Shown: positions 5,550 through 5,569 of the stretch, piece after piece | How positions within the stretch are numbered: the stretch's first letter is position 1 | Layout of the letters: each line of letters opens with the position of its first letter | Source of the DNA: Clostridia bacterium | Lineage (GTDB): Bacteria > Bacillota > Clostridia > Oscillospirales > CAG-272 | Direction of reading: 5' to 3' | DNA: 5,569 nt | Assembly (NCBI GenBank): GCA_017648425.1 | Contig: JAGCJD010000046.1 | Span: 1 to 5,569, forward strand | Program-made: the position numbers and the translations under genes | The notes under the pieces: model-generated | What the model was told of the DNA's origin: nothing | The model's database searches: none | What the model saw: only the letters and a program-made list of their open reading frames with translations

Positions 5550-5569
5550 TATGCATTGCGTAAGCTGAA

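Noticed and set aside
5333..5563. Open frame of 76 codons overlapping the end of the giant gene
   Set aside because: It runs straight through the hairpin, the tRNA and the terminator. Its RPQVRILSGRP stretch is the usual false translation of a tRNA T arm, and there is no ribosome binding site suited to it.

Overview
The window looks like chromosomal DNA of a low-GC Gram-positive anaerobe of the Clostridia, possibly a Ruminococcus/Oscillospiraceae-type gut bacterium. The evidence is a consensus sigma-A promoter, a strong purine-rich ribosome binding site, Arg codons dominated by AGA, a tRNA gene with encoded CCA, and a very large secreted or membrane-anchored protein with InlB-type repeats. 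The lineage is an inference from style and was not tested against a database.

Layout from left to right. Bases 1-72 carry what looks like the first 24 codons of a leftward gene that leaves the window. Bases 73-422 are a T-rich intergenic region with an imperfect direct repeat, an inverted repeat and a near-perfect promoter (TTGACT, 17 bp, TATAAT) that reads rightward. Bases 423-5336 are one giant gene of 1637 codons. A 13-bp hairpin (5348-5377), a tRNA-Arg(CCG)-like gene (5388-5464), an intrinsic terminator (5467-5501) and a small palindrome near the right edge follow.

The giant protein is the main content. In order it has a signal peptide, about 650 residues of short helices that look like a repetitive solenoid, a mixed middle part, about 420 residues of beta-rich repeats of the InlB B-repeat/Flg_new type, an acidic spacer, one transmembrane helix, a Pro-Glu linker, and a final domain that reads as the C-terminal half of ribosomal protein uL15. 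If the signal peptide and the single membrane helix work as they appear to, most of the protein is outside the membrane and the L15-like domain is in the cytoplasm. No enzyme motif or sortase signal was seen. Its function is unknown; a surface receptor or adhesin with an intracellular docking domain is a hypothesis only.

The tRNA-like gene sits 10 bases after the hairpin with no room for its own promoter there. It may be read from the giant gene's promoter or from a promoter inside that gene. Two mismatches in its anticodon stem and one in its D stem raise the question of whether it works.
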